Below are positions 44,283 to 53,440 of a stretch of 64,000 nt of DNA, one piece after another. A model generated the notes under the pieces. The model was not told the origin of the DNA. It did no database searches and was given only the letters and a program-made list of their open reading frames with translations. Numbering within the stretch: the stretch's first letter is position 1; each line of letters starts with the position of its first letter. The stretch is from Candidatus Thorarchaeota archaeon (GTDB lineage Archaea; Asgardarchaeota; Thorarchaeia; Thorarchaeales; Thorarchaeaceae): contig JAIZWL010000001.1 of assembly GCA_021498125.1 (NCBI GenBank), forward strand, positions 961,434-1,025,433, written 5' to 3'. The position numbers were made by a program, and so were the translations under genes.

Positions 44283-45224
44283 TCACTGATGTTTCCTGTA
44301 CCAGTCGATAGTCATCTGTAGCCCCTTGTCAAATGAAACCTTGGGTGAGTATCCCAAGATAGACTTTGCATGTTTGATCGAACCGAGGCTCTTTCTGACA
44401 TCGCCGACTCGTGGAGGGCCATGTCTGATCTTGCAGTCTGCTCTCACTGTGGTAAGTACTCTGTCAGCAATGTCGACTACGCGGATGTCCTTGTTTCCTG
44501 CAATATTGAAGGTATGTCCATTTGCCTTAGCAATCTCTGCGGCTCTCTTTGTGTACTCGACCACATCACCCACATAGATCAGCGACCTTGTCTGGAGACC
44601 ATCACCATCAATAATGAGGTTATCGTTGGCGAGTGCTCTGTTGACAAAGACGGAGATCACGCCGCTGTAGGCGGAATACGCCTGTCGTGGGCCGAACACG
44701 TTAAAGTACCGAAGGACGACGGTCTCAAGACCGAATGCCTCTCTGAATGCATGCATGTATTGTTCGCCTGAGATCTTAGAGGCGCCGTAGGGACTGAGCG
44801 CTTGGACTGGCGTGTCTTCTGTCACCGGCAGTTTGTGCGGATCACCATAGACGGCAGCACTGGAACTAAAGACCACACGTTGTGCATCTATTTGACGTGC
44901 GAGGTTGAGAATGTTCACAGTCCCCGTCGCATTGACCCTGTGGACATATGCGGGATCCTCGACACTGATTTTTACGGATGAGATTGCAGCGAGATGAAAG
45001 ATGTAGTCTATGTCAGTCGTAATCTTTTCTTTGAGTCCCGGTTCTGTGATGTCCGCCTTAATGAACTTGAACGAATTATTTGCAACAGCATGTTCCAGGT
45101 TTTCCATTCTTCCGGTGTCAAGGTTGTCAATACCTGTGACCTCGTATCCATTCTCGAGGAGCAGATCAACAAGATGACTCCCGATAAAACCTGCCGCCCC
45201 AGTGACCAGCGCGCTCTTGCTCAT
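44283..45224 (-). CDS. NAD-dependent sugar nucleotide epimerase (GalE-like)
   Basis: A 313-residue extended short-chain dehydrogenase/reductase that interconverts UDP-sugars, probably UDP-glucose/galactose. It has SALVTGAAGFIGSHLVDLL with the GxxGxxG nucleotide site, GIDNLDTGRMENL, VVFSSSAAVYGDP, YGASKISGEQY with the catalytic YxxxK, YFNVFGPRQ and RSLIYVGDVVEY. Loss of about 20 residues against GalE at the C-terminus is normal for archaeal forms. It is divergent from the respiratory operon. Confidence 0.9.
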   Translation of the reverse strand: MSKSALVTGAAGFIGSHLVDLLLENGYEVTGIDNLDTGRMENLEHAVANNSFKFIKADITEPGLKEKITTDIDYIFHLAAISSVKISVEDPAYVHRVNATGTVNILNLARQIDAQRVVFSSSAAVYGDPHKLPVTEDTPVQALSPYGASKISGEQYMHAFREAFGLETVVLRYFNVFGPRQAYSAYSGVISVFVNRALANDNLIIDGDGLQTRSLIYVGDVVEYTKRAAEIAKANGHTFNIAGNKDIRVVDIADRVLTTVRADCKIRHGPPRVGDVRKSLGSIKHAKSILGYSPKVSFDKGLQMTIDWYRKHQ

Positions 45225-45386
45225 AATGAGTTCCTCAACGTTTCGAAATGTATCTTCCTCTTAATGGTTCCTCTTGGTGCTCTTATCAGCGGTTGTGCGT
45301 AAAGTGCCATGCCGTTAACCTTATAGAGTCGCTCCGTTGGCTCGGGCCTGTCCCTTAGCGGAACACAGCACTGGCAGGAGTCACAG

Positions 45387-45683
45387 ATGATATCAGAACC
45401 ATTCGAGTTCATCCAATTGATGATTCTCATTCTGACAGTGGTATTCCTGATTGTGGCAATTGAGTATCGCAGACTCTCTTTTGCGATCATCTCCTTTGCT
45501 ACAGGCAATGGTTTTCTCTCCCTTGCGTTCTTTGCTCTTGGGGCTCCTTACGCAGCGGTCTTTAACTTCAGCGTCTTTTCAGGTGCTGTAGCTATTCTCT
45601 TTCTGGCCGCTATGAATTTGGGGGCACCAGAGGAAGAGTCTGGAAATACCACTAGCGAAACGAGTGAAGAGGTGATGGCGTAA
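45387..45683 (+). CDS. Membrane-arm subunit, NuoJ/MbhD-like N-terminal half
   Basis: A 98-residue protein with three hydrophobic helices (ILILTVVFLIVAIEY, LSFAIISFATGNGFLSLAFFAL and FSVFSGAVAILFLAAMNL). The last helix region (AAVFNFSVFSGAVAILFL) corresponds to the NuoJ/MbhD segment. AGGAG lies 8 bases before ATG. The stop codon overlaps the next start (TAATG). The gene opens a six-gene operon for an ion-translocating membrane arm. Its split from the next gene resembles Mbh and Mrp systems more than bacterial NuoJ. Confidence 0.75.
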   Translation: MISEPFEFIQLMILILTVVFLIVAIEYRRLSFAIISFATGNGFLSLAFFALGAPYAAVFNFSVFSGAVAILFLAAMNLGAPEEESGNTTSETSEEVMA

Positions 45684-45949
45684 TGAAGTACAAGATCGTC
45701 GCCGGACTACTCTCACTCATAATGATCACCTTGATTGGCATCAAGCTTGTTGATTTCACGGCCTTCACCATTGGTGCCCCGACTGGTACACTGTATGCGC
45801 CCACTTTATGGGAACAGATCGGAAATGCCGTGGGGTCCACGCTCTGGTCATTCAGGGTCATTGATGTTCTTATTCAGGCCATACTGCTTGTAGCAGCAGT
45901 GATTGGGGCCTCGGCCATGTTTAGGTCGCTGAAGAAGGAGGAGGCATAG
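45683..45949 (+). CDS. Membrane-arm subunit, MbhE/MrpB-like
   Basis: An 88-residue protein with an N-terminal helix (IVAGLLSLIMITLIGIKLV), a loop with GNAVGSTLWSFRVIDVL and a final helix (AILLVAAVIGASAMF). The loop–helix SFRVIDVLIQAILLVAAVIG matches the YRGLDTxxEIxVLxxAxxG region shared by MbhE and the C-terminal half of MrpA/MrpB-like proteins. The next gene starts 2 bp after the stop. Confidence 0.7.
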   Translation: MKYKIVAGLLSLIMITLIGIKLVDFTAFTIGAPTGTLYAPTLWEQIGNAVGSTLWSFRVIDVLIQAILLVAAVIGASAMFRSLKKEEA

Positions 45950-45951
45950 GC

Positions 45952-46281
45952 ATGCTTGATATGCTTGATATCTATCTCATCTTTGCGCTGATCCTCTATG
46001 TGCTTGGCATCTATACCTTGGCCAGCGCACGAAACATGATCAAGCTGGTCATTGGTATTGAGATTCTCGTAGCAGCGGCCAACTTGAACTTCTTGGCCCT
46101 TGGCGCATTCACGAGCAGTGCATCCATCCTTGGCCCCGTTGATCCTCTTGTGCAAGACTTTGTGATCTTGTCTATATGCATAGGTGGGGCGGTCGCAGCT
46201 ATTGCCATGAGCCTGATCGTGAATGCATACCGACACTATGGGACCTTAGATGTCCGTGAGCTTCGGAGGTTGAAGGGATGA
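45952..46281 (+). CDS. nuoK: NuoK/MrpC-like membrane subunit
   Basis: A 109-residue, three-helix subunit. LVIGIEILVAAANLNFLALG carries the conserved glutamate and the NLN element of NuoK/MrpC, which takes part in proton or Na+ transfer. A following helix has ILSICIGGAVAAIAMSLIV. It ends with the stop overlapping NuoL by ATGA, so translation is coupled. The call to NuoK over MrpC rests on the overall operon and is not exclusive. Confidence 0.88.
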   Translation: MLDMLDIYLIFALILYVLGIYTLASARNMIKLVIGIEILVAAANLNFLALGAFTSSASILGPVDPLVQDFVILSICIGGAVAAIAMSLIVNAYRHYGTLDVRELRRLKG

Positions 46282-48299
46282 TCTTTCCGATTGAACTTGC
46301 TGCTTGGCTTGTCTTTACAGTACCGCTTGTTGGTGCTGTTCTGACACCTCTCTTCGCAAAGATCAATGGCCAGCTTCGTGATGCCATGGCAGTCCTTGTC
46401 GGATTCATGACAGCCGTTCTGGCTATCGATATGGTCTTCAGTATGGTCTTGGCCCCTGAGTCACATGACTATACACTGGTCACTTGGGTGATCGCAGGCT
46501 CTTACACGATTGACTTTGGAGTCTTGGTCGATCCGCTCAGCGTACTTCTTGCAGTGATAGCTGGTGGAATTGGTTCACTCATTATCCTCTTCAGTGTAGG
46601 GTACATGACTGGCCATGATGAACAGGGCAATCTTGTCAAGGATCCCAGTCTCACACGCTATTACTTCTTCATGCAGATGTTCGTGGGCGGCATGACCCTC
46701 TTGGTGATGTCGGACAATCTCTTGATGACCTTCATCGGTTGGGAGGTTGTAGGGATGTGTTCATACGCTCTCATCGGATTCTGGCATAATGCTAAGGCTC
46801 CGAGCCCCGTTCCCGAATACAAGACTGAGGGCGAGTACAACTCTGCCTGTGGTATGAAGGCCTTCATGGTGACACGAGTCGGTGACATCGGCCTTCTCGC
46901 AGGAATCGTCCTTCTGTTCACCATCACCGGGACGTTCAACTATACCCAACTTCAACACATTGCCGGAGATGCAGCTTGGGCTGCTGGCCTCAGTACTCTC
47001 ATGATCGACCTTCTTCCGGTAGTTGCACTTCTCATCTTTGCCGGACCGATCGGTAAGAGTGCTCAATTCCCACTACACACTTGGCTCCCAGAGGCAATGG
47101 CCGGTCCGACCACTGTGAGCGCGCTCATTCATGCGGCTGCAATGGTCAAGGCTGGAGTCTTTCTGGTTGCCCGAATGGCTCCCATCTTCATTGACATGGT
47201 GGTCAATGTCGTGGGGCTGACGGTGTTCTTTGAGACCGTCGCATGGATCGGTGCCTTTACGGCCTTCATGGCTGCAACAATGGCCCTCGTGCAGGACGAG
47301 ATCAAGAAGGTGCTTGCCTACTCGACCATCTCTCAGCTTGGCTATATGTTCACAGCACTTGGTGCATCTGGTCTGATCGCCGAGAGTGTTACAGCCTACA
47401 GCGCTGGAACGTTCCATCTATTGGCACATGCACTCTTCAAGGCTCTCCTGTTCCTTGCAGCAGGAGCTGTGCTTCATGCTGTTGAGAGCAAGTCCATGCG
47501 CGACATGGGTGGGCTCTGGAAGGACATGAAGGTGACCGCGGGCACGTTCCTTGTAGGTGCACTAGCACTGGCTGGTGTCTTTCCGACCATCGGTTTCTGG
47601 TCCAAGGAGATGATCTTTGACGCGCTCCTACATGGTGGTCAGACTGGTCTCTTCGTGATGGCCTTTGTAACAGCTATCCTGACGGCATTCTATACATTCA
47701 GAATGGTCTTCATGACGTTCTTTGGTAAGAAGTCGCACCATGTCATCGAGCTCGAATCGCATGGTCATCATGTCCACGAGGCGCCATGGAGCATGAGGAT
47801 ACCACTGATCATTCTTGCAACACTGGCTCTCTGTGGTGGGCTCTTTGAGTTGGTCTTCTTCAACACCTTTGCACCTGTTGGCGAGGCGCTGGCTCATCCG
47901 TTCGAGTGGTCCCATATTCAGCTGTTTGCTCTTGGTCCGCTCACTCTTCTCACCGTTGGTATCTGGATAGTCGGTATCACTCCTGCCTACTTCATCTATT
48001 ACAAGGGTAAGGGTGACTTCACAAATCTGCGTAACGGGCCACTTGGCAGGTTCCTCGAGAACCGCTGGTACTTCAACACGATCTTCAACCGGATCTTTGT
48101 TGATGGCTACCTGTGGCTCAGTAATGGCCTTCGAACACGTGTTGAGTCTGCATTGCTCTCATTCAGTGAGACCACTAGCAAGGGACTGGACTCGGTGTCG
48201 AAGGGTTGGAGACGCACCATGACTGGTGTGCTCAACACAAACGTGCTGGGCATGATGATTGGAATCATCGCGTTTCTGCTTGTGATACTCTTCCTATAG
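46278..48299 (+). CDS. nuoL: NuoL-like antiporter subunit
   Basis: A 673-residue pump subunit with about 16 helices. It holds the essential Glu in TFIGWEVVGMCSYALIGFW and the Lys in IFAGPIGKSAQFPLHTWLPEAM, followed by VSALIHAAAMVKAGVFLVARM. The C-terminal amphipathic segment and final helix fit the lateral HL element that spans the other antiporter subunits. This protein should translocate H+ or Na+ across the membrane when driven by an electron-transfer arm. It is one of three homologous antiporters in the operon and is the longest. Confidence 0.93.
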   Translation: MIFPIELAAWLVFTVPLVGAVLTPLFAKINGQLRDAMAVLVGFMTAVLAIDMVFSMVLAPESHDYTLVTWVIAGSYTIDFGVLVDPLSVLLAVIAGGIGSLIILFSVGYMTGHDEQGNLVKDPSLTRYYFFMQMFVGGMTLLVMSDNLLMTFIGWEVVGMCSYALIGFWHNAKAPSPVPEYKTEGEYNSACGMKAFMVTRVGDIGLLAGIVLLFTITGTFNYTQLQHIAGDAAWAAGLSTLMIDLLPVVALLIFAGPIGKSAQFPLHTWLPEAMAGPTTVSALIHAAAMVKAGVFLVARMAPIFIDMVVNVVGLTVFFETVAWIGAFTAFMAATMALVQDEIKKVLAYSTISQLGYMFTALGASGLIAESVTAYSAGTFHLLAHALFKALLFLAAGAVLHAVESKSMRDMGGLWKDMKVTAGTFLVGALALAGVFPTIGFWSKEMIFDALLHGGQTGLFVMAFVTAILTAFYTFRMVFMTFFGKKSHHVIELESHGHHVHEAPWSMRIPLIILATLALCGGLFELVFFNTFAPVGEALAHPFEWSHIQLFALGPLTLLTVGIWIVGITPAYFIYYKGKGDFTNLRNGPLGRFLENRWYFNTIFNRIFVDGYLWLSNGLRTRVESALLSFSETTSKGLDSVSKGWRRTMTGVLNTNVLGMMIGIIAFLLVILFL

Positions 48300-48314
48300 G
48301 AGGCTGATGGTACA

Positions 48315-49826
48315 ATGCAGACACTATACATTCCATTCCTCTCGGACTATCCCATGATATTGACACTCCTCGGCCTCATCTTCGGTGGCCTCCTGACACT
48401 ACTGGTAGGCACCAAGTCGGAGAAGGGCGCACGAGCACTGGCAGCACTCTCGCTCCTTGGAGGGCTTGTACTCAATGTCCTGCTTCTCCTGCGTGTGGGC
48501 GTGACTACCGTGTTCCACGATATTGTCTGGCTCGGCGACGAGACCGATCCGATCATGACCCTTGGGTTCCTTGGTGATGGTCTCAGCGCACCAGTTGCAC
48601 TTCTCATCTTGGGACTGGGTCTCTTCTCAGTGGTCTACTCGTTCTACTACATGGAGAACCTGAAGCATCCGGGCCTCTACTACTCGCTGATGGTGTGGTT
48701 TGTCGCGTCAATGGTGGGTGTGGTCTATGCTACCAATCTGATGCAGTTCTTTATCTTCTATGAACTCATGCTCATCCCCGCCTTCGTACTGGTCTACGTC
48801 TACGGAGTCTCGGAGGATCCCGAGCAGCGCTCAAAGAACGCCCTCCAGTTCTGGGTGTGGACTGCGATCGGTGGTATGATCTCGCTCTTTGCGACATTCT
48901 TCCTCTTTGGAGCCACCGGAACTATGGATATCCAAGCGCTCTATTCAGCGTCCATTGCAACAAGTGTGGCAAAGCTCATTGGTGTGATGTTCCTTCTGGG
49001 ATTTGGCATCAAGCTTGGTCTTGTGCCTCTGCATGTCTGGGCACCTCCAGTCTACGGTGAGGCACCTATCCCTGTGCTTGTACTTCTCAGTGGTGCAATG
49101 ACCAAGACCGCAGCCTATGGTGTGATCCGGATCGTTATCCCGATCTTCAGGGCAGTCCTTGCAGACTACTCTCTTGGGCTCATGGTGATCTCGGTCGTCA
49201 CAATGTTCTATGGTGCGATGTTGGCGATCGCTCAAAAGGACCTGAAGATGATGCTGGCCTATTCGAGCATCAGTCAGTTGGGGTATCTCATGTTCGGATA
49301 CTCGACGATGACCCTCGTTGGCGTGAATGGTGCAGCCTTCCAGCTCATCAATCATGGAATCCTTGCTAGCCTGATGTTCTTCTGTGCTGGCGCGATCAAG
49401 ATGAAGGCAGGAACCATGGAGTTCGACAAGCTTGGTGGTCTTGCACCAAAGATGCCCGCTCTTGCTACAGTGTTCGTTCTTGGTGGGATTGCTCTCGCTG
49501 GGACCCCGCCGATGTCTGCCTTTGTCGGTGAGTTCATGATCTTCATGGGCGCCGCATCTCTTGCCAGTAATGGTTGGGCATATGTTGCTGTGCTTGTAGT
49601 TGGCGTCATTGCTACCGGGTTGACGGCGGCCTATTATCTCTGGGCCATTCGTCGAACGATGTACGGGCCGATCCCTGAGGGTCTTGAACAGGTGAATGAT
49701 CCACCACTGGCCATTATCGCAATTGTAGGTATCATGGCCTTCTTTGTGGTGGTTCTTGGTATCTGGCCGTCGCTCCTCTGGAGCTACGTGCAGCCGGTCC
49801 TACTTGCTATTGTTGGAGGAGGTTGA
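48315..49826 (+). CDS. nuoM: NuoM-like antiporter subunit
   Basis: A 503-residue antiporter subunit with about 14 helices. The pump residues are seen in FIFYELMLIPAFVLVYVYG (Glu), GFGIKLGLVPLHVWAPPVYG and SGAMTKTAAYGVIRI (Lys), and LAIAQKDLKMMLAYSSISQ. GGAGG precedes it just after the NuoL stop. The last bases overlap the region in front of the next gene, so it is translated with its neighbours. Confidence 0.92.
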   Translation: MQTLYIPFLSDYPMILTLLGLIFGGLLTLLVGTKSEKGARALAALSLLGGLVLNVLLLLRVGVTTVFHDIVWLGDETDPIMTLGFLGDGLSAPVALLILGLGLFSVVYSFYYMENLKHPGLYYSLMVWFVASMVGVVYATNLMQFFIFYELMLIPAFVLVYVYGVSEDPEQRSKNALQFWVWTAIGGMISLFATFFLFGATGTMDIQALYSASIATSVAKLIGVMFLLGFGIKLGLVPLHVWAPPVYGEAPIPVLVLLSGAMTKTAAYGVIRIVIPIFRAVLADYSLGLMVISVVTMFYGAMLAIAQKDLKMMLAYSSISQLGYLMFGYSTMTLVGVNGAAFQLINHGILASLMFFCAGAIKMKAGTMEFDKLGGLAPKMPALATVFVLGGIALAGTPPMSAFVGEFMIFMGAASLASNGWAYVAVLVVGVIATGLTAAYYLWAIRRTMYGPIPEGLEQVNDPPLAIIAIVGIMAFFVVVLGIWPSLLWSYVQPVLLAIVGGG

Positions 49827-49831
49827 TCTCG

Positions 49832-51403
49832 ATGCAGCTAGACATCTTCTATCTACCCACTTATGGCGCTGTCATGCCAGTGGTGCTTCCAATCCTCTTC
49901 GCACTGCTGGTGGCGGTCCTCTCCGAATTCACAATACTGATCAAGAAGCGAGTGCCAAAGGGTCTCCCTGACGGGCTGGCTATCATCGGTTTCAGCCTCT
50001 CTCTCTTCTATACCTACTTGCTAGGTGTTGATGTGTGGACCAATGGGGTCAAGGGCTTCATCTGGTCTTGGGCTGGTACCGACTATGGTCCCCCCCAAGG
50101 TGTCGTGATGGGTGCCGATCAGTTATCGGTTCTTCTGATGGGCCTCTTCTCATTCATGGGCTTGGTGGTATCGATCTATTCTATTGGCTACATGAAAGAG
50201 GACACGGGCCTCCGTCACTACTATACCCTGTTGCTCATCATGGTTGGAGCGATGAATGGTGTGGTCATCTCTGGTGATCTGTTCACTCTCTTCATCTTCT
50301 ACGAGACCATGGGCTTGAGTAGCTTCATCCTTGTTGCCTTCAGACGCAATTGGGAGGGTATTGAGGCGGCCATCAAGTACCTCATGATGGAGGCTATTGG
50401 CTCAACACTCATCCTCTACTCAGCAAGCTTTCTCTACGGTCTGACTGGGACACTGAACCTCGGACGCATGTCAACACTGTTGCAGGCGCATCCCGAGAAT
50501 CCATTGATTCCCATCCTGATAGCGATGATGATTGCCGGGTTTGGTGTGAAGGGCGCAGTAGTTCCCTTTGCAGCATGGTTGGCAGATGCTCATCCTGCTG
50601 CGCCAAGTGGCATTAGTGCAATGCTCTCAGGTGTAGTCATCAAGGTGGGTATCTACGGTATCATCCGGATGAACACACTTCTGTTCCCGATCGCAACTAT
50701 CCACTTTGACTGGCCTCTGTTGATCGCTATCTTTGCAGTTGTCACCATGACGGCTGGCAACTTCTGGGCGCTCACACAGAAGGATCTGAAGCGGATGCTG
50801 GCATATTCCTCCATCACGCAGATTGGGTTCATCTTGTTCGCCTTTGGTACTGGTACTCTCTTTGGCTACCAAACGGGAACCTTCTACATAGTTACACACG
50901 CATTCACGAAGGGGCTCTTGTTCCTCTGCGCAGGGGCATTCCTCCACGCAATAGGCTCCCGCAATCTGGACGACCTTCGTGGCATTGGTAAGAAGATGCC
51001 TGTTGTTGGTGCCTTCTTTGCTATCGGTGTTCTCTCACTGATGGGCATGCCGCCCCTTGCAGGCTTCTGGGCCAAGTTTCTCGTCTTAGCCGCAGGTGTC
51101 CAGGCCGGTCTGACTGCGAGTCCGTACTATCTCCTGTTCAGCCTCGTGGCGATCTTCAATGCGCTGCTGGCTCTCGGCTACTATCTGAGGATGCTCACGA
51201 CCATCTGGTCACATGAAACCTCTGAGAAGGCCGCTACGGCACACAGTCCAAGTCTGAGCATGTTGGTGGGCATGGGCATTCTTGCTCTTGCTCTGATTGT
51301 CATCGGTATCTATCCCGAACTACTCTTTAACATCGCTCAGGCAGCAGGTGATGCTCTGTACCACTTTGGAGATCTTGTACACGTTCTTAGCGGGACACCA
51401 TAA
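49832..51403 (+). CDS. nuoN: NuoN/MrpD/MbhH-like antiporter subunit
   Basis: A third antiporter homologue of about 523 residues. Pump residues lie in FIFYETMGLSSFILVAFRR (Glu), GFGVKGAVVPFAAWLADAHP and SGVVIKVGIYGIIRM (Lys), and ALTQKDLKRMLAYSSITQIG. ATG 49832 has GGAGGAGG about 8 bases upstream, better than TTG 49823, and the stop is followed at once by a hairpin and T-run. The AWLADAHPAAPSG wording is closer to MrpD/MbhH than to classical NuoN, so the complex may be an Mbh- or Fpo-like hybrid. Confidence 0.9.
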   Translation: MQLDIFYLPTYGAVMPVVLPILFALLVAVLSEFTILIKKRVPKGLPDGLAIIGFSLSLFYTYLLGVDVWTNGVKGFIWSWAGTDYGPPQGVVMGADQLSVLLMGLFSFMGLVVSIYSIGYMKEDTGLRHYYTLLLIMVGAMNGVVISGDLFTLFIFYETMGLSSFILVAFRRNWEGIEAAIKYLMMEAIGSTLILYSASFLYGLTGTLNLGRMSTLLQAHPENPLIPILIAMMIAGFGVKGAVVPFAAWLADAHPAAPSGISAMLSGVVIKVGIYGIIRMNTLLFPIATIHFDWPLLIAIFAVVTMTAGNFWALTQKDLKRMLAYSSITQIGFILFAFGTGTLFGYQTGTFYIVTHAFTKGLLFLCAGAFLHAIGSRNLDDLRGIGKKMPVVGAFFAIGVLSLMGMPPLAGFWAKFLVLAAGVQAGLTASPYYLLFSLVAIFNALLALGYYLRMLTTIWSHETSEKAATAHSPSLSMLVGMGILALALIVIGIYPELLFNIAQAAGDALYHFGDLVHVLSGTP

Positions 51404-51404
51404 T

Positions 51405-51434
51405 AGAGGGCGTCCCGCCCCTCCCTCTTTTTTT
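51405..51434 (+). terminator. Terminator of the respiratory membrane-arm operon
   Basis: AGAGGG (51405-51410) pairs with CCCTCT (51423-51428), with an alternative inner GGGCG/CGCCC stem, followed by a run of seven T. It starts 2 bp after the NuoN-like stop codon and ends the six-gene operon. Confidence 0.75.
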
Positions 51435-51530
51435 CCTCTTTCAGACACAAGCTATGTTCTTTACTCCTCATAGTCTTGTACAGGCTTGGTTAACTGGCTC
51501 GACTATAACGGAAACTTTCTTGGGATGTTG

Positions 51531-52160
51531 TCAGGTCCCTGTGAGAAGTACCACGATCGTTCTGACCACAAGCACATAGACCAGATGAATGATGATGATC
51601 AGGAGTGTGGCAAGTATGAAGAATAGAGTCTTCTTCTCAGGAGTGTCCTCTCGCCTCATGATCTTCTGGAAGAATATGATGAACAGGAACGCTGCCCCTG
51701 CCCAACCAAAGGGGACGATTACTGGCATCTCCCAGAGAATGGTCACAGCATTTGCAGGCCAGATCCACCACTGAGTCTGTGGTGCTCCGGCAGCAACCTC
51801 TACAGGAATCGAGAGAATTCCCGTATTGATTGCTGCAATGAGGGGAATGCCCCACCAGCGTTCGCCAAGTGATGGAGCAAACGCCGCAACAAGCCGTTCC
51901 GAGATGATCCAGCAGGCATAAAATGACGCCGACCAACCAAAGCCCATCATCAATGGGGCCGCACCAATGTACAGCGGATGGTTCGGATAGACATAGAGCT
52001 GTGGCATCAATGCAACAATATTCTCTCGCACGATGCCAAACACAAAGCCGCCTACAAAGAACGCGATGGTCTCCCAGTGGTCTCTATAGAGCCAGCTGTG
52101 AATGATGCACAGAAGGCAGCCAAGCATGACCGTCAGTGTCACGATCTCAGCGTACATCAT
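51531..52160 (-). CDS. Integral membrane protein, CruF/DUF422-like layout
   Basis: A 209-residue protein with about six helices. FFVGGFVFGIVRENIVALM and PLMMGFGWSASFYACWIISERLV recall the glutamate-bearing repeat of carotenoid-hydratase (CruF/bisanhydrobacterioruberin hydratase, DUF422) proteins. The match is only suggestive and residues differ. GGAGG lies five bases before its ATG, and the start overlaps the upstream 62-residue gene by 14 bp. A head-to-head prenyl synthase is present at 35.8 kb, which would make a carotenoid-type role consistent but not shown. Confidence 0.5.
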   Translation of the reverse strand: MMYAEIVTLTVMLGCLLCIIHSWLYRDHWETIAFFVGGFVFGIVRENIVALMPQLYVYPNHPLYIGAAPLMMGFGWSASFYACWIISERLVAAFAPSLGERWWGIPLIAAINTGILSIPVEVAAGAPQTQWWIWPANAVTILWEMPVIVPFGWAGAAFLFIIFFQKIMRREDTPEKKTLFFILATLLIIIIHLVYVLVVRTIVVLLTGT

Positions 52161-52335
52161 CTTGCCTCCTCACTCTGACGGTAGCTACTGACCACAATAA
52201 CAAGACCACGATCATAGGCACTATCGTGAGAGCACGTAGTGTATCTGCAATGATGATCATATCTACAAGTGCCATCGAAACAAGCACGACCAAGATGGCC
52301 GTGACCGGGAGCACCTCCTTTGCAAGATTCATCAA
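52147..52335 (-). CDS. Small two-helix membrane protein
   Basis: A 62-residue protein with two helices (VLPVTAILVVLVSMALVDMIIIA and TIVPMIVVLLLWSVATV) ending VRVRRQDDVR. Its 3' end overlaps the downstream gene by 14 bp and contains that gene's GGAGG site, which strongly suggests a real, translation-coupled gene. Family unknown; it may be an accessory subunit of the neighbour. Confidence 0.6.
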   Translation of the reverse strand: MMNLAKEVLPVTAILVVLVSMALVDMIIIADTLRALTIVPMIVVLLLWSVATVRVRRQDDVR

Positions 52336-52411
52336 GAATCACCGTAGCCATGAGTGCTCGGCGAGTCTAAAGTGTTCTCCCAGCATGTTCGTTCGACCTA
52401 TACGCCACAGA

Positions 52412-53440
52412 CTATTCTGTTGTCATTGAGGCTTTTCCAAGTCGTCTTAATCTCACAAGTGCGATGAGGAATAGTGCTGGTCCGACTATTAGCATCCCAT
52501 ATACTTCAGTGGCAAATAGAAGAAAGTCTAATGGTGGAACGAGCGCCATGATCGCCGCCATGATGATGAACAATCCCATGATGCGGAAGAACCAACTCTC
52601 CCCGACTATGGTACTGTTATTGGCGGTCTCAAAGACGGTCTCGATCTTCGGAGATGCGCGTAATATGAGAACTATGACAATGTAAAAGAGAAGCGTGACA
52701 ATTATTCCGTCAGCCCCCGGAATTCTCTCTGGAAGCCATGTTGGAAACGTTAACGCATAATATGCAGCGATGAACAGGCCGACAAGCATGAGTCCTTTGG
52801 AACCGAGAATAATGCTCTCGATTGAGTGGGAACTCTCTCCCCTGCTGGCAAGCTTGTATACGATTAAGATAAGGAGTGTACAGGCTATCGCTACTGGTAC
52901 TACACTTACAACATCATATCCTGCACCTCCTGCTAATCCTGCCCCTCCCATGATCGCAATTACTATCCCAATGGTCTTGTTCCGGCGACTGGGTGTCAGC
53001 CATTTCGAATGTCCTGTCAGGCATGACGAGTCTGTCTCATTAGTGCGCATCAGCATTTGATATGCCAAAATCGGAATGATGAATGAAAACAGTGGATGCC
53101 AGAAGAAGATGATCATGACGGTCTCAACGACTGCAATTCCAAGGATTTGTATTGCTGGAGGTGCAGTCTGTACCATGAATCCGCCCCAAACGACCTTGGT
53201 CATCCAACTCTCATAGAGTCCAAAAAGAATTCCCCACAGGTAGAGATGCGGGATCGAGAACCTGTGATATCTCACGGCCAGTCCAAGAAAGAAGAGGATG
53301 TGTGACCAATACAGCGGAAATGCGATGAGCCATATTATGAGATCGAATGGCCACAATGGTGATGAACCTGAGAAGACCTCTGCAAAAGTCATTGATAAAA
53401 GGCCCAGAAGAAAAAGTGGTAAAAATCGATGTTCACTCAT
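52412..53440 (-). CDS. Polytopic membrane protein, unknown
   Basis: A protein of about 342 residues from ATG 53440, with about nine helices. N-terminal SEHRFLPLFLLGLLSMTFAEVFSGSSPLWPFD is followed by RFSIPHLYLWGILFGLYESWMTKVVW, a charged re-entrant-like segment. Later helices are spaced evenly with loops containing ERIPGADG. No transporter or enzyme family is recognised. The frame opens at 53527, but the added part is not hydrophobic. It is separated by 76 bp from the two-gene unit downstream on the same strand. Confidence 0.65.
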   Translation of the reverse strand: MSEHRFLPLFLLGLLSMTFAEVFSGSSPLWPFDLIIWLIAFPLYWSHILFFLGLAVRYHRFSIPHLYLWGILFGLYESWMTKVVWGGFMVQTAPPAIQILGIAVVETVMIIFFWHPLFSFIIPILAYQMLMRTNETDSSCLTGHSKWLTPSRRNKTIGIVIAIMGGAGLAGGAGYDVVSVVPVAIACTLLILIVYKLASRGESSHSIESIILGSKGLMLVGLFIAAYYALTFPTWLPERIPGADGIIVTLLFYIVIVLILRASPKIETVFETANNSTIVGESWFFRIMGLFIIMAAIMALVPPLDFLLFATEVYGMLIVGPALFLIALVRLRRLGKASMTTE

